64,000 nucleotides of DNA from JAKEFM01 sp035695825 (lineage in GTDB: Bacteria > Planctomycetota > UBA1135 > JAKEFM01): positions 186,001 through 250,000 of the forward strand of contig DASRRH010000018.1 of the NCBI GenBank assembly GCA_035695825.1, read 5' to 3'. The first letter of the stretch is position 1, and each line of letters starts with the position of its first letter. This document shows, piece after piece, positions 50,615-59,979 of this stretch. Position numbers and translations under genes: made by a program. The notes beneath the pieces were generated by a model. That model was not told the DNA's origin. It searched no databases and saw only the letters and a program-made list of their open reading frames with translations.

Positions 50615-53383
50615 TCAGTCCCCGTCCTCGCTCTCCCCGGTCGGCGATTGGCGCGACAGCCCCCAGACGAGGTCCACGGGTCCGGAGTCGGGGAGCAGGA
50701 TCTCGAGGGTCGCGCGCCGGGGGCGGTTCATCCGCAGGCGCCAGCTCCCGGGTCCGAGGTGTCCGATGCGGAGCGAGCCGTCGCGGACCGCGATCTCCGG
50801 ACCCGAACGGTCGAGCGGGGGAAGCGGGTTCCCGGAAGCGTCCTCGACCCGGACGCTCCCTCCCAGGACGAGCGGTCCGTCCTCCCATTGGACGGTCACG
50901 GTGAGGGGAATCTCCCGGGGGAGGAGGACGTCGCCCAAGTCGCGGGCCTCCCCACCCTCGAGGTCGACGCGCTCGAGCCGCACGCCGCGGCCGTCCGCCC
51001 AGAGCGCGAGCGTGTAGGAGCCGGGAGGGAGCCCGCGGAACGCGAAGCGCCCGTTCCCCGACTCCCCCTTCCGCGAGGAGCCCGGCCCGTGGCCGTCCCT
51101 CCGCCCCCGCCAGGAGAGCCGGGCGTGGAGGTTCGCGACCGGGCCGCCGTCGTCGGCCGCCGCGGCGCCGCGGATCTCCCCGGAGACGAGGTCGAAGGAG
51201 ACCTCCTGATCCGTGCCGGAGGCGGCCTCGACCATCCGGGTGGCGCTCGGCGCGGGGGCTTCGGTCTCCCTCGCCTGCACCTCGAAGGAGCCCTCGAGGG
51301 GGAGCCAGAGCTCGTAGGCGCCGTCGCCCCCCGTCCGCGCGCTCCTCTGGAACCCCGAGGAGGAGCCCCCCTTCCCCTGCGCGCGGATCTCGACTCCGTC
51401 GAGAGGCTGCCCCGCCCTCCTCACCGTCCCGAAGATCCGGGGCGCCGCCGCCGGGTTCGCCTCGAGGACGACCTCCGCCACCCCCCCTTCGGGGACGGTC
51501 ACCTCGGCGACCCGGGAGCCGGGTTTCGTCGGGAAGAGGCCCGCCGCGTGGGCCTGCCACGCGGAGGAGGAGTTCCGCTCGAGGGGGAGGAAGCGCGCCT
51601 CCACGCGATAAGGGCCGGGAGGCAGGGGGACGATCTCGAAGCGGCCCTCGGGACCGGCGAAGGCCATGCCGGTCGTCGACCCGCTCCTCGCCCGGGCGAG
51701 GACGGCGAGGGAACCTCGAGGGGGGGCGCTCGGGAGGACGACGAGTCCGGCGATGCCGGACGCGGCTCGGAGCACGATCTCGACCGGGTCGGGGTCCGTC
51801 CCCTCCGGGACGAGGACGTCCCTCCGGTCGCCCTCGAGGCCCGGCGCCCAGGCCGTCAGTCGGTAGTTCCCCGGCCGCAGGCCCCCGATCTCGAAGCGCC
51901 CGTTGACCGCCGGGACTCCGTCGACCGGGACCTCGGCGCCGGTCGGGCCCCGGGCGGAGACCTCCGCCCTTGGCACCGCCGAGCCGCTGGACGAGACGAC
52001 CCGGCCGGCGATGCGACGTCCCCGGTCGAGGCGGACGACCGCCTCCGCCGACGCGGCGCCTCCTTGGACGCGCACCCAGTCGGACCGGGCCGCCCCGAAC
52101 CCCTCGGCGCAGGCGAGAACGCGGTACCACCCCGACGAAGAGAGCGGGATCGAGAACGCGCCGGTTCCGTCGGAGGTCGAGGGAGATTCCGAGGCCGCGC
52201 TCCAGGGCTGGTTGGGGCGGGGCGCCGCGTCGCTCCCCGGACGGAGGCCGCGTGGCTTCTCGAGGCGGACGGCCGCCTTCGGGATCGGGCGCCCGCCGGC
52301 GGCCTCGAGGACGCGGCCGGCGAGGACCGTCCGGACGGAGAGGCGCAATTCGTACGCCTCGGGCCCCGACTTCGCGGGAACCTCGAGGGAACAGGCGGCC
52401 TCGTTCCAGGCGGAGAGGATCCCTTCCTCCTCCGGCGCGAGCGGGCCGAGGCGGAAGCGGCCCGAACCGTCCGAGACCCCCGTTTTCGTGCGATCGCCCC
52501 CGCCCGGCGCGAACCGGACCTGAGCCCCAGCGACCGGCCGGCCGGAGTCGTCGAGGGCGGAGCCGGCCACGAACGCCCCCTCCCGGAGGAGCAACTCCAC
52601 TCCGCCGGAAGTCTTCCCTTCCGCGACGAGAAGGTCGTCGCGGGTCGCGCCGAGGAGTCCCTCGAGGGAAGCGGCGACGCGCACGCCTCCCGGGGGGATC
52701 CCTCCGAGTCGAAACGCGCCGGCTGCGTCCGTGCGCACCGCCGTCGGGCCCCAGCCGAGGACGGGGGCGAGGGAGGCCCAGGGACCCTGCGGCGTAGCGC
52801 GGACGTCGGCGTCGCGAGCGGGTTCGCCGTCGGGGCCGAGCACCTTCCCTTCGACCGAGCCGGGCCGCAGGAGCGCGATCGCTCCGACCTGCAGCGCCCG
52901 GTTCCAGGCCGGCCGCATCCCGTGCACGAGAGTCGGCGCGAAGCCCTCCGCGGACGCGAGGAGGACGACCTCCGCCGTCCCGGCGCGGGGGGTCTCGCGG
53001 GCGGGGAGGGAGAGTCGAAAGGAGCCGTCCTTCCCGGTCGCCGTCACGACGAGCGCCGCCGGATCCCCCCCGAGCGTGCCCGCGACGCGCGCTCCTTCGA
53101 CGGGGCCGCCGGCCGAGTCGGAGACTCTCCCTTCGACCGCCACGAGGTACGGATCGGCGGCCTCGGCGGGGGGATGCGCGGGCCCTTCCTGCGGGCCGGA
53201 GGGGACCCGCGCGGGCTGCGGGCTCTCCGCGGAGGGAACCGCCGGCTCCGCCGCGGCGCGCGCGACCGACTCGCCCCCGCCGGGCGCGAGCGCGGGCCCC
53301 GTCGGAACGCCGCGCGGGAAGAGGAGAGCCGCTCCGAGGAGGCCGAGGAGGAGGAGCGAGCCGAACGCGAGGAAGCGCCGCAT
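50615..53383 (-). CDS. Large surface protein with Cna-B/carboxypeptidase-regulatory-like repeats
   Basis: A 922-residue protein with an N-terminal membrane segment (RRFLAFGSLLLLGLLGAALLFP) and a Pro/Ala-rich linker (about 25-75). Eight or more beta-sandwich repeats follow, with the frame GxVxDxxGxPxxGAxV...DxxGxFRLxxxPPG (VEGRVSDSAGGPVEGARVAG, VEGKVLGPDGEPARDADVRA, FVAGSALDDSGRPVAGAQVRF). It belongs to the same class as the proteins at 29474-30478 and 30475-33033. It ends 10 bp from a convergent secreted hydrolase gene and sits 112 bp downstream of the MacB-type permeases. It may be an envelope or secreted scaffold, possibly a cargo of that exporter, but this is guesswork. Confidence 0.8.
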   Translation of the reverse strand: MRRFLAFGSLLLLGLLGAALLFPRGVPTGPALAPGGGESVARAAAEPAVPSAESPQPARVPSGPQEGPAHPPAEAADPYLVAVEGRVSDSAGGPVEGARVAGTLGGDPAALVVTATGKDGSFRLSLPARETPRAGTAEVVLLASAEGFAPTLVHGMRPAWNRALQVGAIALLRPGSVEGKVLGPDGEPARDADVRATPQGPWASLAPVLGWGPTAVRTDAAGAFRLGGIPPGGVRVAASLEGLLGATRDDLLVAEGKTSGGVELLLREGAFVAGSALDDSGRPVAGAQVRFAPGGGDRTKTGVSDGSGRFRLGPLAPEEEGILSAWNEAACSLEVPAKSGPEAYELRLSVRTVLAGRVLEAAGGRPIPKAAVRLEKPRGLRPGSDAAPRPNQPWSAASESPSTSDGTGAFSIPLSSSGWYRVLACAEGFGAARSDWVRVQGGAASAEAVVRLDRGRRIAGRVVSSSGSAVPRAEVSARGPTGAEVPVDGVPAVNGRFEIGGLRPGNYRLTAWAPGLEGDRRDVLVPEGTDPDPVEIVLRAASGIAGLVVLPSAPPRGSLAVLARARSGSTTGMAFAGPEGRFEIVPLPPGPYRVEARFLPLERNSSSAWQAHAAGLFPTKPGSRVAEVTVPEGGVAEVVLEANPAAAPRIFGTVRRAGQPLDGVEIRAQGKGGSSSGFQRSARTGGDGAYELWLPLEGSFEVQARETEAPAPSATRMVEAASGTDQEVSFDLVSGEIRGAAAADDGGPVANLHARLSWRGRRDGHGPGSSRKGESGNGRFAFRGLPPGSYTLALWADGRGVRLERVDLEGGEARDLGDVLLPREIPLTVTVQWEDGPLVLGGSVRVEDASGNPLPPLDRSGPEIAVRDGSLRIGHLGPGSWRLRMNRPRRATLEILLPDSGPVDLVWGLSRQSPTGESEDGD

Positions 53384-53495
53384 GAGGGATCCTAAGGAAG
53401 ATTCTAGGCGCTGGCCGGCGTTCCCGCTGGCGAGCCATGGAGGATGCCCCTCGGCTCGCCGGCTCCTCGGAAGAAGCGGGCGGAGGGGCGCGCCC

Positions 53496-54743
53496 TCACT
53501 CGTACCGGAGCGCCTCGATCGGATCGAGCCGGGCCGCCTTCAGGGCCGGCCACATCCCGAAGCCGATCCCGACCCCCATCGAGCCCGCGAGGCCGACGGC
53601 GCGCGCCCAGAGGGTCGTCGCGACCGGGAGGGTCGGGACGAGCGCGTGGGCGCCGGCGAGGAGCGCCTCGGCGAAGAGGATGCCGAGGGCCCCGCCGATC
53701 CCCGTCAGGCAGACCGCCTCGATCAGGAACTGCCAGGCGATGTCGCTGCGGCGCGCGCCCAAGGCCTTGCGCAGGCCGATCTCCCGCGTCCGCTCCTTCA
53801 CCGAGACGAGCATGATGTTCATCACGCCGACGCCCCCCACCAGGAAGGCGACGGAGGAGAGGAGGAACATGACCGCGATCGTCGCGAAGACGATCTGGTC
53901 GAAGGACTGGATGATCGAGTCGGCGGTGCCGAGCTCGAAGTTGTTGTCCTGGTCCCACCGGACCTTGCGCCGGCGCCGCAGGAGCTCCCCGATCTGCTCC
54001 ATCGCGTCCTTCATCCGTCCGGTCTTCGCCTGCACGGCGATGAAGTAGTCGCGCTCGCCGGCGTAGAACTTCCGGAAGGTGTCGTGGGGGACGTGGATCA
54101 CCGTGTCCTCGTCGTTCCCCGACCCGAACGGCCCCTCCTTGCGCTTCGCCTCGACGCCGACCACGCGCAGGCGGTGGCCGTCGACGAGGAGGGTCTTGCC
54201 GACGGCGCTCGCGAGGGGGAAGAGGGCGTCCGCGACCTGCGAGCCGATGACGGCGACCTCGGCGCGGTGGAGGTTCTCGGCATCCGTGAAGAAGCGCCCC
54301 TCCGCCATCGTCACGTTCGCCACCTGCTCCGCCTGCGGGAAGCTCCCCCTCAGGGGAGGCGCGAGCATCACCCGGTCGCCGCGCTTCGCGGAGAAGTTCG
54401 CGCGCTCGAGCTGCACCCCGGGGGAGACCTCCTCGACCGCCGGGCAGGAGGCGCGGATCGCCCACGCGTCCTCGAGCGTCAGGGGCTTGCGGTTGCGGAC
54501 GGAGGCGGAGAGATCCCCCATCTGCACGAAGGGGAAGCGGTAGACGTAGATGTTGTTCGTCCCGAATTCCTGCACCTGGTCGATCACGTCCTGCCGGAAC
54601 CCGTTCAGGACGGACGCGACCGCGACGACGATCACGACCCCGATGAAGACGCCGAGGATCGTCAGGAAGGAGCGGAACTTCCGGTCCCGCAGGGTCCCGA
54701 GCGCGAGCCGCGCGTTCTCGAGGAGGGGGGCGACCCGGCGCAT
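53496..54743 (-). CDS. MacB-type ABC transporter permease (FtsX-like), second copy
   Basis: A 415-residue permease with one N-terminal membrane helix (LTILGVFIGVVIVVAVASVLNGF), a large extracytoplasmic MacB-type domain (about 60-280), and three C-terminal helices in the FtsX fold (VGGVGVMNIMLVSVKERTREIGLRKALGARR). That sentence is diagnostic of MacB/LolC-like permeases. It lies 6 bp after the preceding permease and is probably the second half of a heterodimeric permease. The ATG at 54743 is the start. Confidence 0.9.
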   Translation of the reverse strand: MRRVAPLLENARLALGTLRDRKFRSFLTILGVFIGVVIVVAVASVLNGFRQDVIDQVQEFGTNNIYVYRFPFVQMGDLSASVRNRKPLTLEDAWAIRASCPAVEEVSPGVQLERANFSAKRGDRVMLAPPLRGSFPQAEQVANVTMAEGRFFTDAENLHRAEVAVIGSQVADALFPLASAVGKTLLVDGHRLRVVGVEAKRKEGPFGSGNDEDTVIHVPHDTFRKFYAGERDYFIAVQAKTGRMKDAMEQIGELLRRRRKVRWDQDNNFELGTADSIIQSFDQIVFATIAVMFLLSSVAFLVGGVGVMNIMLVSVKERTREIGLRKALGARRSDIAWQFLIEAVCLTGIGGALGILFAEALLAGAHALVPTLPVATTLWARAVGLAGSMGVGIGFGMWPALKAARLDPIEALRYE

Positions 54744-54749
54744 CGTCCG

Positions 54750-55970
54750 CTACTCCGCCCGCAGGGCCTCGATCGGATCGAGGGACGCCGCCTTCGCCGC
54801 CGGCTGCAGGCCGAAGAAGACGCCGACCGTCGTGCAGAGGGCGACGGCGAGGAGGGGCGCCCAGAGGGGGAAGGCCGCGGGGAGCGGCGTGAAGGCGCGG
54901 AGGCTCGCCGCGATCGCGAAGGCGAGCCCCACCCCGAGGAACCCGCCCGCGCAGGAGAGGGTGACCGACTCGATCAGGAACTGGAGCCGGATGTCCCGCG
55001 GCCGGGCGCCGACGGCCTTGCGCAGGCCGATCTCGGCCGTCCGCTCGATCACGGCGACGAGCATGATGTTCATGATCACGATCCCCCCGACGACGAGGGA
55101 GAGGCCCACGACGAAGACGGCGACCGTGAAGAGGATGCGGGTCAGGTTCCTCCAGAGGTCGTTGATCCCCTCGGCGCTCACGATCCCGAAGTCGTCCTTC
55201 GCCGCGTAGGGGAGGTGGTGGCGCGCGCGCAGGACCGCCCGAACCTGGTCCATCGCCGGCTCGAGGGCCGCCTCCTCGGGCGCCTTGACGCTGACGTTCA
55301 GGGAGCGCCGGGAGCCGAACATCTTCTGGTAGGTCGTGATCGGGATCTTGACGAAGTTGTCCCGCGAGTGGCCGAAGACCGACCCCCGCTTCTGGGCGAC
55401 GCCGACCACCTCGAACGACCGGCCGAGGACCCTCACCCTCTTCCCGCGGGGGTCGAGCTGAGGGAAGAGCTTGTCCGCGACTTCCCAGCCGAGGAACGCG
55501 ACCGACGCCGAGCGGTCGACCTCCTCGGGGGTGAGGAACCGTCCCACCTCGAGGTCGTAGGGCTCGATCCGCAGGATCTCCGCGTCGATCCCCCCGACGT
55601 CCACCCGCTCGACGCTCCGGTCCCGGTAGGCGACCTCCGCGTTCGCGTGGACCTCGGAGGCGACGACGGAGGCGAGGGGGCAGCGCTCGCGGATCGCGGC
55701 GGCGTCGGCGAGCCGCAAGGGCTTGTTCTTCCGGAGCGCCTCGAGGAAGTCCTCGCGGTTCGGGACGATGCCGATCCGGGAGACGACGAAGACGCCGGGG
55801 CCGAGGTCGGAGAGCTTCTCCGCGACGTAGAGGTTCAGGCCGTTGATCACGCTGACGACGGCGACGATCGAGGTGATGCCGAGGATCACGCCGAGGAGCG
55901 TGAGGAAGGAGCGCAGCGGGTTCGCGACGAGGGAGCGCAGCGCGATCCGGACGGCCTCGAGCGCGTTCAC
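54750..55970 (-). CDS. MacB-type ABC transporter permease (FtsX-like), first copy
   Basis: A 406-residue FtsX-fold permease: N-terminal helix LTLLGVILGITSIVAVVSVING, a periplasmic MacB-PCD-type domain (VDRSASVAFLGWEVADKLFPQLDPRGKRVRV), and the helix set VGGIVIMNIMLVAVIERTAEIGLRKAVGARPRDI. It is paralogous to the next permease. The GTG start at 55970 overlaps the stop of the ATPase gene (GTGA). Together with the ATPase and fusion protein it makes a MacAB-like tripartite exporter; MacB systems export macrolides, toxins or lipopeptides, and the cargo here is unknown. Confidence 0.9.
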   Translation of the reverse strand: MNALEAVRIALRSLVANPLRSFLTLLGVILGITSIVAVVSVINGLNLYVAEKLSDLGPGVFVVSRIGIVPNREDFLEALRKNKPLRLADAAAIRERCPLASVVASEVHANAEVAYRDRSVERVDVGGIDAEILRIEPYDLEVGRFLTPEEVDRSASVAFLGWEVADKLFPQLDPRGKRVRVLGRSFEVVGVAQKRGSVFGHSRDNFVKIPITTYQKMFGSRRSLNVSVKAPEEAALEPAMDQVRAVLRARHHLPYAAKDDFGIVSAEGINDLWRNLTRILFTVAVFVVGLSLVVGGIVIMNIMLVAVIERTAEIGLRKAVGARPRDIRLQFLIESVTLSCAGGFLGVGLAFAIAASLRAFTPLPAAFPLWAPLLAVALCTTVGVFFGLQPAAKAASLDPIEALRAE

Positions 55971-56707
55971 GACGCGGGGGCCGGCGGGGCGGCGGTGGGC
56001 TCGTCGCGCTCGACGACGCCGTCCCGGAGGGCGACGATGCGCCGCGCGCGCGCGGCGATGTCCCGCTCGTGCGTGACGAGGACGATCGTGTTGCCGGAGG
56101 CGTGGAGGCGGTCGAAGAGGTCCATGATCTCAAGGCTCGTCGCCGTATCGAGGTTCCCCGTCGGCTCGTCGGCGAGGAGGAGGCTCGGGCGCGTGACCAG
56201 GGCCCGCGCGATCGCGACGCGCTGGCGCTGGCCCCCCGAGAGCTCGTTCGGACGGTGGTGGACGCGGTCGCCGAGCTCGACGGCCCGCAGGGCCTCGAGG
56301 GCTCGCCCCCGGCGCTCCTCGACGGGCATCCCCCGGTAGATCAGGGGGAGCTCGACGTTGTGCAGGGCGTCGAAGCGGGCGAGGAGGTGGAAGGTCTGGA
56401 AGACGAAGCCGACCTGTCGGTTGCGGATCCCCGCGAGCTCGTCCTCGTCGCGCTCGCTCACGAGCCGTCCGTCGAGGAAGTAGCGGCCCCGGGTCGGCGT
56501 GTCGAGGCAGCCGATCAGGTTCATGAGGGTCGACTTGCCGGAGCCGGAGGGGCCGACGATCGCGATGTACGCGTTGCGCTCGATCGTCAGGTTCATGCCC
56601 CGCAGGGCGTGGACCTCGACGGGCCCCATCGCGTAGGTCTTCCAGAGGTCCTCGATCCGGATGAGGGGGCCGTCGGACCGGGAGCCGTTTCCCCCTTCCT
56701 CGGTCAC
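55967..56707 (-). CDS. MacB/LolD-type ABC transporter ATPase
   Basis: A 246-residue ATPase: Walker A GPSGSGKST at 52-60, Q-loop FVFQTFHLL, signature LSGGQ at 156-160, Walker B LLLADEP at 176-182, and an H-loop VTHERDI. The insert YFLDGRLVSERDEDELAGIRNRQVGFVFQ is typical of the MacB/LolD class. The GTG start (56707) overlaps the stop of the fusion-protein gene, and the stop overlaps the first permease. It powers the exporter from the cytosolic face. Confidence 0.96.
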   Translation of the reverse strand: MTEEGGNGSRSDGPLIRIEDLWKTYAMGPVEVHALRGMNLTIERNAYIAIVGPSGSGKSTLMNLIGCLDTPTRGRYFLDGRLVSERDEDELAGIRNRQVGFVFQTFHLLARFDALHNVELPLIYRGMPVEERRGRALEALRAVELGDRVHHRPNELSGGQRQRVAIARALVTRPSLLLADEPTGNLDTATSLEIMDLFDRLHASGNTIVLVTHERDIAARARRIVALRDGVVERDEPTAAPPAPAS

Positions 56708-58227
56708 GACTCCTCCGGCTTCTCCTTCGCCTTCGCGAAGCGACGGAACTTCGAGTTGTCGACCTCGACGCGCGCCCCTTCCTCGAGGTGGCGGAGCGCC
56801 TTGTAGGGGCCGATCGCGATCTCCTCCCCGCCCGAGAGCCCCTCGAGGACCTCCGCGTCCATCTCGCCGGTGATCCCGGTCTTCACGGGGCGGAAGCGGA
56901 CGCGGCCGTCCCCCTCCTTCACGAAGACCCCCTGGAGCTCCTTGCGGCGGCCGGGGTTCCTCGTGACCGGTCTCGACGCCCGGGTCTCCGCCCGGAGCTC
57001 GCGGCGGTCGGACGCGGGCTCGGGAGGGAGGTAGCGATCCGCCTCGTCGACCGGGACCTCCCGCACGGTGAGCGCCTGGAGCGGCACGACGAGGACGTTC
57101 TCCCGGGTCTTCGTCAGGATCTCCCCCTCGCAGGACATCCCCGGCCGGAGCGAGGCCGGCGGATTCTCGAGCGTCGCCCGCACGAGGAAGTCCTTCCCCT
57201 CCTGGGTCGACGAGGAGGCCGCGCTCACGCTCCCCCCCGCCCCCTTCACGACCGGGGCGTTGCCGATCTCGGCGATCGCGGCCTTGAGCGGGGCCTCGGG
57301 TAGCGCGTCGACGGTCACCTGGACGGAGGCCTCCGGCGAGATCTGGACGATGTCGGTCTCGTCGACGAGGAGCTCCGCCTGGATCGTGGTGAGGTCGGCG
57401 ACCGTCATCAGCGTCGCCTGGGGGTTCGAGAGGATCCCGGGGACCGCCCGCTCCCCCTTCTCGACGTTGAGGGAGGTGATCACCCCCGCGAGGGGGGAGC
57501 GGATCGTCGTCTTGCCGAGGAGGTCCTCCGCGCGCCGCATCGCGACGGTGGCCGCCTCCGCGCGGGCGAGGGCCGCGTCGTGCGAGGCCTCGATCTGCTC
57601 GATCGCGAGGCGGCTGCTCCGCACCTGGGCCTCCTCCTGCGCGACGCGCCCCTTCGCGGAATCGACCTGCGCCCGCGCCGCCTTCTCCTCGGCCTGCGCC
57701 CGCTCGCACTCGTCCGACGAGATGACCCCCTTCGCGACGAGCTCCTCCTTCCGCTTCCGGGAGCTCTCGGCCCGCTGCCAGTTCGCCTCGGCCTGGACGA
57801 GGTCGGCCTCCGCCGACCTCTGGAGCGCGTCGTTGCGGGCGAGGTCCGCCTGCGCGGTCGCGACCTGCTTCTCGAAGCCCTTCGCGTCGGCCTCGGCGGC
57901 GAGGGCCTGCGCCCGCAGGGCCTTCACGTCCGCCTCCGTCTGGAAGGGATCGATCCGGAGGAGGACCTGTCCTTTCGTCACGCGGTCTCCCTCCCGGACC
58001 GGCAGATCCACGATCACCCCCGCGATCTCGGCCTGGATGTCGACCGACTCCTTCGCCCGAATGCCCCCGGAGGCGGTCACGACCGCCCGGAGGAGGGGGA
58101 CGCGCTCGACGAGCGCGGTCATGATCGGGGTCGGCTTGTCCCGACCGGAGAGGAGGACCCCCGCCGCCGCGGCCGCGGCGAGGAGCGCGAGGGCGACGAA
58201 GAGGGTTCGCTTTTTGCGCTTGCTCAC
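56704..58227 (-). CDS. HlyD/MacA-type periplasmic adaptor (membrane fusion protein)
   Basis: A 507-residue protein with an N-terminal membrane segment (KKRTLFVALALLAAAAAAGVLLS), a lipoyl-like beta motif (GVIVDLPVREGDRVTKGQVLLRIDPF), and a long coiled coil (about 80-220: DVKALRAQALAAEADAKGFEKQ...EASHDAALARAE). A beta-barrel and a membrane-proximal domain follow (AGVITSLNVEKGERAVPGILSNPQATLMTVADL). An insert of charged sequence (about 425-455) lengthens it relative to MacA. It should link the inner-membrane ATPase/permease to an outer-membrane channel, which is not encoded here. The start is the GTG at 58227. Confidence 0.92.
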   Translation of the reverse strand: MSKRKKRTLFVALALLAAAAAAGVLLSGRDKPTPIMTALVERVPLLRAVVTASGGIRAKESVDIQAEIAGVIVDLPVREGDRVTKGQVLLRIDPFQTEADVKALRAQALAAEADAKGFEKQVATAQADLARNDALQRSAEADLVQAEANWQRAESSRKRKEELVAKGVISSDECERAQAEEKAARAQVDSAKGRVAQEEAQVRSSRLAIEQIEASHDAALARAEAATVAMRRAEDLLGKTTIRSPLAGVITSLNVEKGERAVPGILSNPQATLMTVADLTTIQAELLVDETDIVQISPEASVQVTVDALPEAPLKAAIAEIGNAPVVKGAGGSVSAASSSTQEGKDFLVRATLENPPASLRPGMSCEGEILTKTRENVLVVPLQALTVREVPVDEADRYLPPEPASDRRELRAETRASRPVTRNPGRRKELQGVFVKEGDGRVRFRPVKTGITGEMDAEVLEGLSGGEEIAIGPYKALRHLEEGARVEVDNSKFRRFAKAKEKPEES

Positions 58228-58578
58228 TGGATTCGACCCTGGAGTCCGCCGCGTCGGAGCGGGGGCGGGGGGGCGAGGCCGTAGGGGAGACCGTCGCAGG
58301 ATACGGGCGGAAAGGCCGGGCGTTTCCGCGCGACTGCGGGCTCTCCGGACCCCTCGAACCCTCGAGACGCGACGGGGATCGTAACCTCCTCCGATCGGCA
58401 ACGCATCGGGAGGGGCGGTCCCCCGAGCGCCCGTCCACGACAGGGGACCGTTCTCGCGTTCCCCGGAGGGGCGACGTCCGACCCGCCCGGCCGCGACCGT
58501 GCCCCCCGGACGGTCGTCGGGGGAGAGCGCCGCATCGGTAAGCTCTCCCGCCTCGGCCATCCGAACGAAAGGCGCGGC
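58228..58578. other. Divergent promoter region, exporter and ligase genes
   Basis: Between the divergent adaptor and glutamine-synthetase-like genes these 351 bases hold no credible gene. I found no confident promoter boxes. AAAGG at 58567 is the ribosome-binding site of the downstream ATG at 58579. Confidence 0.4.
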
Positions 58579-59958
58579 ATGTCGAAGATCACCGGGATGT
58601 TGAGCCTCGAGGACCTCGCGAAGCTCGGAAGCGCCGGCGAGGTCGACACGGTCCTCGCCGTCTTCAGCGACCCCTACGGCCGGTTCTTGGGGAAGCGGTT
58701 CGACGTCTCCTTCTTCCTCGAGCAGACGGTCAAGACCGGGGCGCACGCGTGCGACTACCTCCTCACCGTGGACATGGAGATGGACCCCGTCCCGGGCTAC
58801 GCCTTCGCGAATTGGGAGCGCGGCTACGGGGACTTCCGCCTCGTCCCGGACCTCGCGACCCTGCGCGTGGCGAGCTGGCTCCCGAGGACGGCGCTCGTCC
58901 TGTGCGACGTCGGGGGGCAGAAGGGGGGCGACCTCGTGGCCCAGGCTCCCCGCTCCATCCTCCGCAGGCAGGTCGAGGCGGCGGCCTCGGCGGGCTTCGA
59001 GGTCCAGGCGGCGAGCGAGCTCGAGTACTACATCTTCCGGGACTCCTATCGGAACGCCGCCGCGAAGGGGTATGCGGGTCTCGAGCCCGCCGGCTGGTAC
59101 CTCGAGGACTACCACGTCCTCCAGGGGACCCGGGAGGAGGGGCTGAACGGGGCCCTCCGGCGCCACCTCAGGAGCTCGGGCGTCCCCGTCGAGGGGACGA
59201 AGGGGGAGTGGGGGCTCGGCCAGCACGAGGTGAACGTGCGGTACGCCGAGGCCCTCGCGATGGCGGACCGGCACGCGGTCCTGAAGGAGTGCGTCAAGGA
59301 GGTGGCCGAGGGGCTCGGGCTGAGCGTCACTTTCATGGCGAAGTTCGCCGCGGACCGGGCCGGCTCGAGCTGCCACATCCACCTGAGCCTCTGGAGGAAC
59401 GGCGAGAACGCGTTCCCCGGGGGCTCGTCCCTTGGGCCCCTGCGCTGCTCCGACGTCTTCCGCTGGTTCCTCGGCGGGTGGATGCGCCGCGTCCCCGAGG
59501 TGATGGTCTTCTACGCGCCGACCGTGAACTCCTACAAGCGCTACCAGGCCGCCTCCTGGGCCCCGACGCGCATCGCCTGGAGCCACGACAACCGGACCGC
59601 GGGGTTCCGCGTGGTCGGGGAGGGGGAGAGCCTCCGAATCGAGTGCCGCATCCCCGGCGCCGACGCGAATCCCTACCTCGCCTTCGCCGCGGCCGTCGCG
59701 TCCGGCCTCGAGGGGGTCGCGCAGAAGGTCGAGCCCCCCCCGGTCTTCGAGGGGGACATGTACGCGGCGAAGGCCCTCCCGCACGTGCCGCGGACCCTCG
59801 GGGAGGCGGCGGGCCTCTTCGAGGAGAGCGCCTTCGCGAGGGGCGCCTTCGGCGCGGAGGTCGTCGAGCACTACGCCCACTTCTTCCGGACCGAGGAGGA
59901 GGCCTGGCGCAAGGCGGTGACGGACTGGGAGCGCCGGCGCTACTTCGAGAGGATCTGA
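58579..59958 (+). CDS. Glutamine-synthetase-like ligase (GlnA4/PuuA-type)
   Basis: A 459-residue glutamine-synthetase fold enzyme. It has the metal-binding glutamates of ELEYYIF, the GLGQHEVNVRYAEAL loop, the ATP-binding FMAKFAADRAGSSCHIHLSLW (family norm FMAKP), and the C-terminal NSYKRYQAASWAPTRIAWSHDNRTAGFRVVGEG and IECRIPGADANPYLAFAA. The FMAKF variant and the context of SDR and aldehyde dehydrogenase genes suggest gamma-glutamylation of an amine (gamma-glutamylpolyamine or ethanolamide synthetase) rather than ammonium assimilation. It is divergent from the MacA-type exporter. Substrate specificity is inference. Confidence 0.85.
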   Translation: MSKITGMLSLEDLAKLGSAGEVDTVLAVFSDPYGRFLGKRFDVSFFLEQTVKTGAHACDYLLTVDMEMDPVPGYAFANWERGYGDFRLVPDLATLRVASWLPRTALVLCDVGGQKGGDLVAQAPRSILRRQVEAAASAGFEVQAASELEYYIFRDSYRNAAAKGYAGLEPAGWYLEDYHVLQGTREEGLNGALRRHLRSSGVPVEGTKGEWGLGQHEVNVRYAEALAMADRHAVLKECVKEVAEGLGLSVTFMAKFAADRAGSSCHIHLSLWRNGENAFPGGSSLGPLRCSDVFRWFLGGWMRRVPEVMVFYAPTVNSYKRYQAASWAPTRIAWSHDNRTAGFRVVGEGESLRIECRIPGADANPYLAFAAAVASGLEGVAQKVEPPPVFEGDMYAAKALPHVPRTLGEAAGLFEESAFARGAFGAEVVEHYAHFFRTEEEAWRKAVTDWERRRYFERI

Positions 59959-59979
59959 GTCTCGCGGGGCGCGCGCCGC